From Bradyrhizobium barranii subsp. barranii (lineage in GTDB: Bacteria > Pseudomonadota > Alphaproteobacteria > Rhizobiales > Xanthobacteraceae), in assembly GCF_017565645.3 (NCBI RefSeq), contig NZ_CP086136.1:6183501-6247500 (forward strand): a stretch of DNA of 64,000 bases. The letters are read 5' to 3'. A program made the translations under genes and the position numbers. The notes below the pieces were generated by a model. That model ran no database searches. It was not told the DNA's origin and saw only the letters and a program-made list of their open reading frames with translations. Of this stretch, positions 42,399 through 50,116 are shown piece after piece (the first letter of the stretch is position 1; each line of letters begins with the position of its first letter).

Positions 42399-43003
42399 GA
42401 GAACACAGGCCAGGTCTTGTTGAAGCCGTGCGCGTAGTTGGTCACGAGATCGCAGGCCCGATCGCCAGGAAAGCGCCGCTTCTGATCCTGCTCCGTAAAA
42501 TAAGACAGGCTCGGCCGGCGCCGGCGCGTGAAGCGCGTTCCCGCCGATAGCGAAACCAGGCGGACGATCGGATCGCCCGGCCGCGCCGGCTGTTGCTGCC
42601 CCGAGAGAATGTCGGCGACGTAACTCGCCATCCAGTGCAGGCTGCCGAGCAAGCCCCAATCCTGCCCCATCAGACCGATCCCGACATCGGCGCGTGCACC
42701 CTGGATCGCCTCGGCGTCATCGCCCTGCGAGATCTGGAGCACTTCGCCGCTGACGCCCGACATCACGAACTCGACGCGCTCGGCCGCGCCGTTGATCAGC
42801 TGATTGATCGCCGGCACGTTCTGCAGCTCGCCGAGCCCCCGATAGACCGCACCATCCACATCATAAGCGTTGATGCCTGGCGCGATGTCGCCGAATCCGA
42901 GCCAAAGACGCACGACCGGATCGGTCTCGAGCCGAAAGAACACGCCGAGGCGCACGACGCCGGAATCGAGCGCCTCGAGCTCGCTATCGTTGAAGGTCAG
43001 CAT
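42395..43003 (-). CDS. Phage tail protein (position of GTA gp13/DUF2163)
   Basis: 202 residues. The N-terminal part has VRLGVFFRLETDPVVRLWLG, NAYDVDGAVYRGLGELQNVP, AERVEFVMSGV; the C-terminal part has HWMASYVADILSGQQQPARP and LSAGTRFTRRRRPSLSYFTE. It acts in assembly of the tail tip between tape measure and hub. The exact family was not identified; the call rests on gene order and composition. Confidence 0.7.
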   Translation of the reverse strand: MLTFNDSELEALDSGVVRLGVFFRLETDPVVRLWLGFGDIAPGINAYDVDGAVYRGLGELQNVPAINQLINGAAERVEFVMSGVSGEVLQISQGDDAEAIQGARADVGIGLMGQDWGLLGSLHWMASYVADILSGQQQPARPGDPIVRLVSLSAGTRFTRRRRPSLSYFTEQDQKRRFPGDRACDLVTNYAHGFNKTWPVFS

Positions 43004-43010
43004 GCGCGGA

Positions 43011-43739
43011 TCAGCTCACTGGCGCTTCGATGAAATCGACACTGGCGGAATTGAACGTCCAGGGCTGGACCGAGAGATTCATCGACTCCGGCTTGGCGAG
43101 CCGCATCGTGCAACATGGCCGGTCGAATTCCAGCTGCTCGCCGTCCCCGACCGCCTCGCGCAGCGGCGGCCCGAAGGTGATGGTCGCATGCGCATGATCA
43201 TCGTCGGCATAGACGACGGTCGCGATTTCATAGAGCCGCCAGCCGACAGTCGGATGGCGAACCGAAAAGCTCTCGCCGCCGACGAGCTCGGCCGCCAGGC
43301 GAATGTCGATCGCCATGCTGGTCGCGCGCAGATCCGCACCGCCGTCGCAAACAATATCGATCATGGCCTGATAGTGGCTGGTGCCGTCGCTGAAGCTCGA
43401 ACCGTCGCTGTGCGGCACGGTCACGGCGCGCGCGATGCCGGGCGGATAGGGAATGAACAACGCGTCATTGCGGGGCACCACGATATTGTTGACGCCGCCA
43501 TCACAGACCTGCCGCACCGCGCGCCAGAGCAACGTCGACAGGCGCTGCCGCTCCCGACCCTTGCCGGGACCCGAAAGGCTGACATCCGACATGACGCAGG
43601 ACCAGAACCCGCCTCCATCGGTCCGGACGTAGGTCGACGTCGAGTCCATCGTCACCCCCGGCGTTGCCGCGACGCCAAGCGGGTTCCAGCTGAGGGTTTT
43701 CTCGCGCAGCAACGCGCGAGGAAAATAGATCTGCGGCAT
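43011..43739 (-). CDS. Phage distal tail protein (position of GTA gp12)
   Basis: 242 residues with beta-rich sequence: YFPRALLREKTLSWNPLGVA, GGGFWSCVMSDVSLSGPGKG, VNNIVVPRNDALFIPYPPGI and FDRPCCTMRLAKPESM. ATG 43739 overlaps the tape-measure stop (TGATG). Gene order (tape measure, this, then two tail-tip genes and hub) identifies it as a distal tail component. Confidence 0.68.
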   Translation of the reverse strand: MPQIYFPRALLREKTLSWNPLGVAATPGVTMDSTSTYVRTDGGGFWSCVMSDVSLSGPGKGRERQRLSTLLWRAVRQVCDGGVNNIVVPRNDALFIPYPPGIARAVTVPHSDGSSFSDGTSHYQAMIDIVCDGGADLRATSMAIDIRLAAELVGGESFSVRHPTVGWRLYEIATVVYADDDHAHATITFGPPLREAVGDGEQLEFDRPCCTMRLAKPESMNLSVQPWTFNSASVDFIEAPVS

Positions 43740-45634
43740 CAGCCAACCCCCGTCGACTGCATGCGCTGCGTCGAGACGAGCACCTTCGAGATCTCGCCGA
43801 GCTTCCGCTGCGTCGCGATCTGGGCGCGCTGCAGGTTCTCGATCGTGGCGGGGCTGATCTCGCCGGCGATCTGGTTGACGATGCTCAAAGTAGTGCCGCC
43901 CGCGACGCCGCGGCGCGCGATGTTGTTCGGAATGACCCGGGCGCCGCGCGGCAGATTGACAAGCTCCTTGCCACGCTCACCGACCCAGGCGAGGCCGCCT
44001 GGTGCGGAGTCGGTCCCCTCGGCAAATCCCGGGATGATGCCCTTGAGGAAGCCAGCGAAGGGCGATAGCCCGCCGCTCGACGGTGCATTGAAGATTGAGC
44101 CGACTGCGGCATTCAGGCCGGCCTTACCCAGCGTCTTCAGAAGGTTCTTAAGGGCCTCGTCCGCATTCTTCGATTCAAAAACGATGTCACCGAGCGCGGT
44201 CGAAATGCTCGATCCCAATGTGGAGCTGGCACTGTTGAGCTTGTTGACGGTCTCGCGAGCCTGATCCATCGCGGCCGTGGCCGTGCCGATGTTCTGCGAC
44301 GCGGTCAGGAATGCTTCCCCATGCTCCTTGGTCAGTGTGATGCCGGCCGCCTGCAGAGCCTGCGTCGCGCTCATGCTGGCGCGGAACTTCTCGTAGGCGT
44401 CGATTTGCGCCTGCGTGACCTCGCCATCGTCCTTGCGGATGGCGTTGAGCAGCTCGAATTCGGCGCGCAGCTGCGCCTGGACGGCATTGTTTTCGGCCAC
44501 AGCGAGCGTATCGGCCTTCAGCACTGCGGTGTGGCGCGTGATCTGCTCTTCGGTGCGATCGAAAGCGTCCTTGCCATTGCCCTCCTCTTTGGTCGACAAT
44601 GGCACATTGCTGAGCCCGCGGCTCGTATCGCGTGTCGATGTGCCTCCCTGTCCCTTGCCGGCGGGATTGAAGGCGCGCTGATCAGCCCGCGCACTCGCCG
44701 AGGTGTTCAGCCCAGCGCTTTCGTCGATCTGCCCTCCGGCGGGACGCGCGTCGATGAAGTTCTGGAGCGTGCCGGCGGCCGCCCGGACCTTGTCGGCATC
44801 CTGCGCGAACCTGTCGAGCGGCCCGCCCTTGAACAGCTCGAGGAACCTGGCCGCAAGCTGCAGCAGCGAAACGATGTCCTGCAGATCGGTCTTGATGAAG
44901 CTGAACAGGTTCTGGCCGAGGTAACTCTTGACGTTGTCCGTCGCCTTCTTCCATGCGTCGTCGAACGCCTTCGCCTCGTCCGCCAGCTTCTGCAGATCCG
45001 GCGCCGTGTCCGCAGCCGCCCGCGCCAGCTGCGTCGTGCGCTCGGCGCCGAGCTCGAGGAAGCGAACCATGCTCTGGGTCTGGCCGGCGGCCTTAGCTAG
45101 GTCGATCTTCTGGATCTCGGTGCGGGCGTTCTGCACCAGGTTCGACACGATCTCGAAGGTCTGCTGCAGGTTCAGCGCCTGGACGTTGACGCCCTGCAGC
45201 GCCTGCGGGTTGGCGTCGAAGAGGTTGCTGAGCGAGTTCTTCTCGCCACGCTGCAGCTGATCGAGCAGCACCGCGAGATTGCGCAGGCTGGCTGTCACGT
45301 CGTCGACCGGCGCGCCGAACTTGCCGGCGGCCTGCTGCACGCCGAAAATCTCGTTCATCGAGACGCCGACCAGCTTGGCCGTCGCGTCGAGCTCGGTGAA
45401 GCGCTTCGTCAGGTCCTGGACCAGATCGATCGCCTTCTCGAAGCCCTTGGTGACGAGATTCGAGGCGAAGTTGCCGAGGAAGGATGACGCGGCCGGGTTC
45501 AACCGGGAGAAGCGGTCCTCGATCCCCGACGCCGTGCGGTCGGCGATATCGCTGGCCTGCTTCATGTCCCGCTCGAAGCGCGACAGCTGCGCCGAGAGCG
45601 CGACGACCAGCGCTGCGGTGTCGTTGCCAGCCAC
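43739..45634 (-). CDS. Phage tail tape measure protein
   Basis: 631 residues, largely helical, from GTG 45634 directly overlapping the preceding TAG by one base. N-terminal parts (VVALSAQLSRFERDMKQASD, GIEDRFSRLNPAASSFLGNF) and a PhageMin_Tail-like helix (GVSMNEIFGVQQAAGKFGAP) define the family. The C-terminal Gly-rich segment (FAEGTDSAPGGLAWVGERGK then ELVNLPRGARVIPN) is a hallmark of tape measures. It sets tail length (about 0.15 nm per residue would give roughly 95 nm) and helps DNA ejection. Confidence 0.88.
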   Translation of the reverse strand: MAGNDTAALVVALSAQLSRFERDMKQASDIADRTASGIEDRFSRLNPAASSFLGNFASNLVTKGFEKAIDLVQDLTKRFTELDATAKLVGVSMNEIFGVQQAAGKFGAPVDDVTASLRNLAVLLDQLQRGEKNSLSNLFDANPQALQGVNVQALNLQQTFEIVSNLVQNARTEIQKIDLAKAAGQTQSMVRFLELGAERTTQLARAAADTAPDLQKLADEAKAFDDAWKKATDNVKSYLGQNLFSFIKTDLQDIVSLLQLAARFLELFKGGPLDRFAQDADKVRAAAGTLQNFIDARPAGGQIDESAGLNTSASARADQRAFNPAGKGQGGTSTRDTSRGLSNVPLSTKEEGNGKDAFDRTEEQITRHTAVLKADTLAVAENNAVQAQLRAEFELLNAIRKDDGEVTQAQIDAYEKFRASMSATQALQAAGITLTKEHGEAFLTASQNIGTATAAMDQARETVNKLNSASSTLGSSISTALGDIVFESKNADEALKNLLKTLGKAGLNAAVGSIFNAPSSGGLSPFAGFLKGIIPGFAEGTDSAPGGLAWVGERGKELVNLPRGARVIPNNIARRGVAGGTTLSIVNQIAGEISPATIENLQRAQIATQRKLGEISKVLVSTQRMQSTGVG

Positions 45635-46044
45635 TATTCGGCACTCCGGCTCTTGATCGACTTCGTGATCTTGCGCTTCATGGCCGAGATCATCTTCTTC
45701 TTGGTGAGGCGATAGGTCGGGAAGAAGAACGGCTTGGCCGCCATCTTCGCCGTTCCGAACTCGTCGGCGCGGGCGTAGTCGAACGGTTTGCTCGAGACGG
45801 CCGGCCGCGTGGTCAGGCGTCCGCCGGCGACGACACGCACGACCGTGTCCTTTGTCCGGTCGGGCACCTTGCGAACGGAGTGTTCGAGGTTGCCCTCGTC
45901 ATGCGGCGCTGCCAGCACCATCAGCCGAACAAGGTTGTCGGCCTGGGCGTTCAGCTCCTTGACGGCCTCCGCGTGCACCTCGGCCTTCAATTCCTCGGTG
46001 AGCTTGCGGAAGCGCTGGACGCTCTGATTAATTCGCCTTGCCAT
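45634..46044 (-). CDS. HK97-gp10-like phage morphogenesis protein
   Basis: 136 residues from ATG 46044. ARRINQSVQRFRKLTEELKA, ALVRL-type helix with VRLMVLAAPHDEGNLEHSVR, RVVAGGRLTTRPA, DYARADEFGTAKMAAKPFFF and PTYRLTKKKMISAMKRK follow the HK97 gp10 tail-completion pattern (ApDTGxLrxSI, YaxxvExG, PFlxPA). Its location between tail chaperones and tape measure, rather than next to the head-tail adaptor, is unusual. Confidence 0.8.
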   Translation of the reverse strand: MARRINQSVQRFRKLTEELKAEVHAEAVKELNAQADNLVRLMVLAAPHDEGNLEHSVRKVPDRTKDTVVRVVAGGRLTTRPAVSSKPFDYARADEFGTAKMAAKPFFFPTYRLTKKKMISAMKRKITKSIKSRSAE

Positions 46045-46172
46045 CAGCTGTTCAGCCACTCCCAGAGCTCGTCCGCTTCGCCGGCGGTCAAAGCACCGCT
46101 CTCCTCGCTGGCGCCAGCCACCAGCGCGAAGAACTGCCACATCGACATCGCGTCGATCTGCTGCGGCGTCAT
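46044..46172 (-). CDS. Tail assembly chaperone, downstream (T-like) part
   Basis: The frame MTPQQIDAMSMWQFFALVAG, ASEESGALTAGEADELWEWL, NS has a stop that overlaps the next gene's ATG (TGATG, 46046-46042). ATG at 46172 gives only 42 residues. The frame is also open upstream with good coding sense (IDDLPNGKIRFGALYGLGAK) back to an A8 run at 46259-46266 inside the preceding gene. The likely product is therefore a -1 frameshift fusion from 46588 to 46044, like lambda gpGT. Confidence 0.72.
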   Translation of the reverse strand: MTPQQIDAMSMWQFFALVAGASEESGALTAGEADELWEWLNS

Positions 46173-46186
46173 CTGCAGTTTCGCGC

Positions 46187-46588
46187 CTAGTCCGTAGAGC
46201 GCTCCGAACCGGATCTTTCCGTTGGGGAGATCGTCGATTCTCGATCCGGAGCTGGCGATTTTTTTTCGATCTGCTCCTCGGGAGCACCCGTGCAGCCAGC
46301 CGCCATGATGGCGTAGGCCGTCAGCCGGTTCTCCGCCGGCGGCCGGTCCTCGACATACAGCCGAACCAGCTTGGTGGCCTCGACCGGCGTCTTGCCGCCC
46401 CCGACCAGGCCCCAGCGGATGACGCCCGAGATGTCCTCGAGGCGGCAGGTGCCGTTGCGCAGTCGATCGAGGATGACGAACGGTCCGGCATCGCAGGCTT
46501 CCTGCAGCTTGGCGAGCTCGCCCCAGCCGAGGCGAAACTCGTAGGTGCCGTCCCCCCAGTCGAGCGTAACGGAGGCGTTGCGGCTCAA
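46187..46588 (-). CDS. Tail assembly chaperone, upstream (G-like) part; GTA-family protein
   Basis: 133 residues from a TTG at 46588 (TTGA overlap with the tail tube stop). Its start NASVTLDWGDGTYEFRLGWG, ELAKLQEACDAGPFVILDRL and SGVIRWGLVGGGKTPVEATK match the gene-transfer-agent tail chaperone family. After EEQIEKK the 0 frame becomes low-complexity (SPAPDRESTISPTERSGSER) and stops; the -1 frame keeps coding, which supports frameshifting on the AAAAAAAA run. It binds tape measure and tube subunits during tail assembly. Confidence 0.82.
   Translation of the reverse strand: MSRNASVTLDWGDGTYEFRLGWGELAKLQEACDAGPFVILDRLRNGTCRLEDISGVIRWGLVGGGKTPVEATKLVRLYVEDRPPAENRLTAYAIMAAGCTGAPEEQIEKKSPAPDRESTISPTERSGSERSTD
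46259..46266 (-). promoter_or_regulatory. Putative -1 ribosomal frameshift site (A8 slippery run)
   Basis: Minus-strand reading is GAA AAA AAA TCG. Slipping back one base gives AAA ATC GCC AGC and an open frame of 72 codons through the downstream chaperone gene. A AAA AAA heptamers are classic slip sites, and the two-gene chaperone with frameshift is conserved in long-tailed phages. Confidence 0.68.
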
Positions 46589-47022
46589 GAGACCACCCTG
46601 GTCAGTTCGCCGTCACTCTGCATGTCGACGTTCGCCGTGGCGCGCCCGCCCTGTTGTGCGCTGGCGGTGAAGACCGCAACATGCATGAGCCCGGTCCAGG
46701 TGATAGTCTTGGCCGGGAACTCGACCTCGACCTTGACCGGAATGCTGTCGACGCTCTCCCAGGCTTCAAGCCACGTCTCGACCGACTCCGCCGCGAGAAC
46801 GCCCTCGCCCGCGATCGCCGCCGAAAGGCTGGTGGCATCGCGGCCGACCCAGGCGACCGCGTCGGGATCGTCGCAGTCCGGCAGGTTCACTTCGGACAGG
46901 TTCTTGGTCAGCGTCAGCGACTTCGAGGTGAAGCCGCACGGGGCGGTGTAGACGATCGGCGATCCACCGTCGCCGAGAAACACCCTGAACTTGCCAAATC
47001 GCGCCGTGGTCGGTTTCGCCAT
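46585..47022 (-). CDS. Phage major tail tube protein
   Basis: 145 residues from ATG 47022. Tube proteins of the TP901-1/GTA type show the same pattern as here: FGKFRVFLGDGGSPIVYTAP, CGFTSKSLTLTKNLSEVNLP, DCDDPDAVAWVGRDATSLSA, EGVLAAESVETWLEAWES and a C-terminal TANVDMQSDGELTRV. Polymerises into the tail tube through which DNA passes. It is followed by the chaperone genes (TTGA overlap) and preceded by the DUF3168 gene after 11 nt. Confidence 0.87.
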   Translation of the reverse strand: MAKPTTARFGKFRVFLGDGGSPIVYTAPCGFTSKSLTLTKNLSEVNLPDCDDPDAVAWVGRDATSLSAAIAGEGVLAAESVETWLEAWESVDSIPVKVEVEFPAKTITWTGLMHVAVFTASAQQGGRATANVDMQSDGELTRVVS

Positions 47023-47032
47023 CGTCGGTCTC

Positions 47033-47437
47033 CTATGGTTGCTCGATGAACGCCGCGAACTCGATCGCGGCATGACTAGTGAGCCCGTCCGGCTCGGGTA
47101 GAATCCTGGTCTGCCGATGCTCGAGGAGCACCAGCGCATTGTCCTTGAGCTCGAGCTCCTGCTCGGTCAGTGCCAGTCGCACCTGCTCGGCCACGCGCTT
47201 GACCTCCGGCAGGCCGACCTTCTGCGACCAGGCGTCGATCTGAATGGTGATATCGAAGCCGGTGATGCCATCGGCGTCGCCGCTGATCGCCTGCTCCGGG
47301 CCCCAGCTGACGTAGGGATACGCCGCGTCCGCCCGAACACGATCGAAGACGCGTCCATCAATCAGATCCGTGAGCCCGGGATAGGCCTTCAGACGCGCCA
47401 CGACGACGCCCTGCAGCTCCAGCGACGGACTGGTCAC
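47033..47437 (-). CDS. DUF3168 tail completion/terminator protein
   Basis: 134 residues from GTG 47437 (GTGA overlap). LELQGVVVARLKAYPGLTDL, DGRVFDRVRADAAYPYVSWG, FDITIQIDAWSQKVGLPEVK and AEQVRLALTEQELELKDN are typical of DUF3168. It caps the tail tube and joins it to the head connector. Confidence 0.88.
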   Translation of the reverse strand: MTSPSLELQGVVVARLKAYPGLTDLIDGRVFDRVRADAAYPYVSWGPEQAISGDADGITGFDITIQIDAWSQKVGLPEVKRVAEQVRLALTEQELELKDNALVLLEHRQTRILPEPDGLTSHAAIEFAAFIEQP

Positions 47438-47601
47438 GCGCCTTGCTCCGGCTTCTTCACCACCTCACCGGCGCCGGCAGCGACGATGGCGCGGACCGCG
47501 GCCTCCGGCACCCGCTCATAGCGCTTGCCGGCGGCATAAACGACGATGACGGCCCGTCGCGGCCTATAGTCGAATGTGCGGGTCATCAGGATCGTCTTCA
47601 C
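47434..47601 (-). CDS. Small phage protein between head-tail adaptor and DUF3168
   Basis: 55 residues from a GTG at 47601 that overlaps the adaptor stop (GTGA). ILMTRTFDYRPRRAVIVVYA, AGKRYERVPEAAVRAIVAAG then AGEVVKKPEQ. Both borders are GTGA overlaps, so it is coupled to its neighbours. The function is unknown; similar short basic proteins sit here in related phages. Confidence 0.72.
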   Translation of the reverse strand: MKTILMTRTFDYRPRRAVIVVYAAGKRYERVPEAAVRAIVAAGAGEVVKKPEQGA

Positions 47602-47939
47602 GTGGCAACGCCCGCCTGGCACAGCAGCTCGAGGAACGCGCCGGCATCGGTGGGGTCGGCGATCGAACGGATGTTGTAAGTCTCTCCGGTGCGGGTATCC
47701 CGCGCCTGCCAGTCCGTCTTGATGCGGGCGGTCTGCTCGCTGCGCCGGACCGTGATGGTCAGCGGCTGCTGCCCGGACAGGCGCGCCGCCGTCACGGTCT
47801 CGCCGCCGAAACGCGCCTCGACACCGGCCCAGACCACGAACTGCTCGACAAATTCGGACTGGGTGTTTCCATAGCCATCGTCGACGTCTTCACGCCGATC
47901 GAAGGCAATGCGGTGGCGAAGCGCGCCGGCCTGGGACAT
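47598..47939 (-). CDS. Phage head-tail adaptor/joining protein
   Basis: 113 residues of the phage_H_T_join family: AGALRHRIAFDRREDVDDGY, GNTQSEFVEQFVVWAGVEAR, then VRRSEQTARIKTDWQARDTR and YNIRSIADPTDAGAFLELLC. This is a stopper protein between connector and tail. It overlaps the next gene by GTGA. Confidence 0.88.
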   Translation of the reverse strand: MSQAGALRHRIAFDRREDVDDGYGNTQSEFVEQFVVWAGVEARFGGETVTAARLSGQQPLTITVRRSEQTARIKTDWQARDTRTGETYNIRSIADPTDAGAFLELLCQAGVAT

Positions 47940-47942
47940 GGC

Positions 47943-48353
47943 TTAAAGCGTGACGCCCGGCGCCTGGATGTCGATCGACAGCACGGTCGCCGACTTGGCG
48001 AGGCCGAGCAGGCAGACGTTCTCGCCGGCGCCGAGATCCGCCTCTGGCTGGATGCCGCCAGGCGTCTCGCTGAGATAGTAGCGCGCGCCAGGCGTGAGCG
48101 TCGCACCCATTGTGATGTCACCAGCGGTCTGCACCACGATCGGCTGATCCAGCGCGCAGCCATTGAGCGCGATGCCGCCAGCCTTCTTGGCTTCGGCGGT
48201 TGCGGAGTTGCTGTCTGCGAGCATCCACTTCTTGGTGGTCGACGACAGATAGACGGTCTTGCCGGCGGCGATGACTTCGCCGCCGACACCGGATTTCTTG
48301 ACGGCGTTCGAGCCCGCCACGACGCTGGCGGCAGTGATAGTAAGGTCGGCCAT
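47943..48353 (-). CDS. Putative capsid-associated protein, hypothetical
   Basis: 136 residues from ATG 48353. It is beta-rich: ADLTITAASVVAGSNAVKKS, GVGGEVIAAGKTVYLSSTTK, AGDITMGATLTPGARYYLSE and GGIQPEADLGAGENVCLLGL. Such sequences occur among phage decoration or fibre-like head proteins (the same T/G-rich character as capsid cement proteins). The specific family was not identified. Located between two connector genes. Confidence 0.7.
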   Translation of the reverse strand: MADLTITAASVVAGSNAVKKSGVGGEVIAAGKTVYLSSTTKKWMLADSNSATAEAKKAGGIALNGCALDQPIVVQTAGDITMGATLTPGARYYLSETPGGIQPEADLGAGENVCLLGLAKSATVLSIDIQAPGVTL

Positions 48354-48370
48354 GGATGGTCTCCTGTTGG

Positions 48371-49024
48371 TTAGCCGTAGATGCGCGAGGTCGAAATCAT
48401 CTGCATGATGTGAGCCGGCAGCTCGACCACCTGCTGGCGCGAGTCCGAGACGAAGCTCTCCCGGTTCTGGTACAGCGCGCCGATGTAGAGTTTCAGCCAG
48501 GCCTTCACCGGCGCCGGCAGGCGGTCGACCACGGCCGGATCGGCGTCGGGGTTCGCTACGGGATAGCCGCATGTGAATCGGATCTTGACCGACCCGGCAT
48601 CGTTCCGCGTCGCGGGCCAGCTCTGGCCGAAGGGCGGCGCGATCGCCTGGCGCTTGATGGAGCCCTGCCCAAGCACGCGATAGCCGCTGACGGACGCCAG
48701 CGTCTGCGTTGCGCCGGCGGAATCGAGATAGGTCACGCTGTCGATCGAGATCAGCGGCGGGTATGGCAGCACGATCGCGCCGAGCGGATAATCGTCCGAG
48801 CAACAATCGGCCTGCCAGAAGCCCGCCAGCTGCAGCTCCCAGGTCTGCGGCCGCAGCGCCCGGCCGAGCCAGCCGCCACCGGCGGGATCGACTTGGTCAA
48901 CGGCCGCCTGGGTCATGCCGTCGATCAGATCATTGTCGTCGTCGAAATCGACGCGGAGGTGCCGCTTGACCTCGTCGCGGGTCAAGACGTCTGTGTCCGG
49001 CGCCGTGATCAGGATGGCAGTCAT
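48371..49024 (-). CDS. Head-tail connector protein (gp6-like)
   Basis: 217 residues. The N-terminus TDVLTRDEVKRHLRVDFDDD, NDLIDGMTQAAVDQVDP is the DNA-packaging gp6-like pattern. The central part LQLAGFWQADCC and FGQSWPATRNDAGSVKIRFT, then the C-terminal LPAPVKAWLKLYIGALYQNR, complete the family. It forms the ring under the portal. The cargo insert follows on its upstream side (right), which breaks the head-to-tail gene order here. Confidence 0.87.
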   Translation of the reverse strand: MTAILITAPDTDVLTRDEVKRHLRVDFDDDNDLIDGMTQAAVDQVDPAGGGWLGRALRPQTWELQLAGFWQADCCSDDYPLGAIVLPYPPLISIDSVTYLDSAGATQTLASVSGYRVLGQGSIKRQAIAPPFGQSWPATRNDAGSVKIRFTCGYPVANPDADPAVVDRLPAPVKAWLKLYIGALYQNRESFVSDSRQQVVELPAHIMQMISTSRIYG

Positions 49025-49214
49025 GGACTTTTACGACCCTCTGGAGCGGCTTCAGCGACTCGATGGTGTTGGGCTGCCGACCTTGCTGATGCCGGCCGGA
49101 GTGCTAGGCTGCCCTCAATTTGGGCTCACCCATATTTTGCTTTCAGTGTAAGCGGTGATCGCGGCGCGGCGTTCCTCTGCGGCGTAATTCGACCTGCCCC
49201 CGCGGAGAACTGTT

Positions 49215-49445
49215 GTGCCGGTCAAGCTTCCTGAGACGGACCTCAAATCAGCTCAAAGCATCGGAAACATCGAACTCAAAGACGAACGCGGCGAGCACGT
49301 CGGACAGTACTTCTTTGGCAAGGGCCACGGCCGAACCGTCTTCTTGTTCGGCAGATACAAAGGCACCTTCAAGACCCACGCCGAATGTCAGGCCTTCGTC
49401 AACGGCGTCCTGGCTGTGATCGAGGACCGGCGGCCTCACCCTTGA
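49215..49445 (+). CDS. Small hypothetical protein in the cargo insert
   Basis: 76 residues from GTG 49215 with GGAGAA upstream. ETDLKSAQSIGNIELKDERG, YFFGKGHGRTVFLFGRYKGT, THAECQAFVNGVLAVIEDRR. It looks like a folded beta-alpha small protein. It is plus-strand, unlike the phage operon, and lies next to the NhaA cargo. Confidence 0.6.
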   Translation: MPVKLPETDLKSAQSIGNIELKDERGEHVGQYFFGKGHGRTVFLFGRYKGTFKTHAECQAFVNGVLAVIEDRRPHP

Positions 49446-49506
49446 GGGGAGTGTGAACGGGTTGCCGCCGCAAGGTCCATTGCTGCGATAATCGCATCTT
49501 CACTCT

Positions 49507-49523
49507 CTAGGGTGTACTCATTA
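49507..49523 (-). repeat. Dispersed repeat end, copy 2 (inverted)
   Basis: CTAGGGTGTACTCATTA is the reverse complement of the ATGAGTACAC..CCTAG motif, 2 nt shorter in the middle. With copy 3 (51459-51475) it bounds the segment with the two genes that include nhaA. Flanking text (49540-49610) has further degenerate repeat sequence. Confidence 0.62.
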
Positions 49524-49686
49524 ACTCGCAGATGTCCGATCTTGGGGACTAAGCGGAAATATTCGGATCGATCAGAGCATTACCGGTTTTGACCCATAGC
49601 CGACCTGTGTCGTTGAGAAACGTTGGACATCGATCGCATCTATGTAACCTACGAAGAAACGACCTCTCTGACTGTCTAGCCGTGTC

Positions 49687-49989
49687 ATGCTGGAGTATCG
49701 ACCTTTGAAAATCGCTTTGGCCGCTGTGGGGGCTCTACTGCTCAGTCTTCTCGGTCTGATGATTTGGATCGGAGTCACGTACCTCTACCGGCCGACAGAT
49801 CTTTTGGTCTGCCAGGGCGAAAACGAGGATGCTTGCTCTTATCATACAGATTTCGTGAGCTGCGCCGGCAGCCTAGAGACGGTGGCAAAGAAGGCATGTA
49901 GCCGCTACGAAATCATGTCGGCTCCCGAATTTGAATCCAAGGGCGGCAAATGCGATTATCGAACCACGCGCGTGATTTGTAAGCGGTGA
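49687..49989 (+). CDS. Small membrane-anchored cysteine-rich protein
   Basis: 100 residues. The signal anchor PLKIALAAVGALLLSLLGLM, IWIGVTYLY is followed by a periplasmic part with six cysteines (VCQGENEDACSYHTDFVSCA, TVAKKACSRYEIM, KGGKCDYRTTRVICKR), suggesting disulfides. No family recognised. It is in the same orientation as nhaA, about 130 nt upstream of it. Confidence 0.65.
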   Translation: MLEYRPLKIALAAVGALLLSLLGLMIWIGVTYLYRPTDLLVCQGENEDACSYHTDFVSCAGSLETVAKKACSRYEIMSAPEFESKGGKCDYRTTRVICKR

Positions 49990-50116
49990 GTCGGCTTGTT
50001 GGGGGCATTCTTGCAAGGTTGAATTGTTGCCCTCACGATGTATAAGGGCGCATGGGTGCTCGCTGCATTGAGCAGCGACAGGTTAAGCGATGGTCGGGCC
50101 GCCACGCGGAGCGTGT

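Noticed and set aside
45093..45644. Second frame of 183 codons in the tape-measure gene
   Set aside because: Arg/Gln/Gly-rich shadow without motifs; the tape measure frame is well supported.
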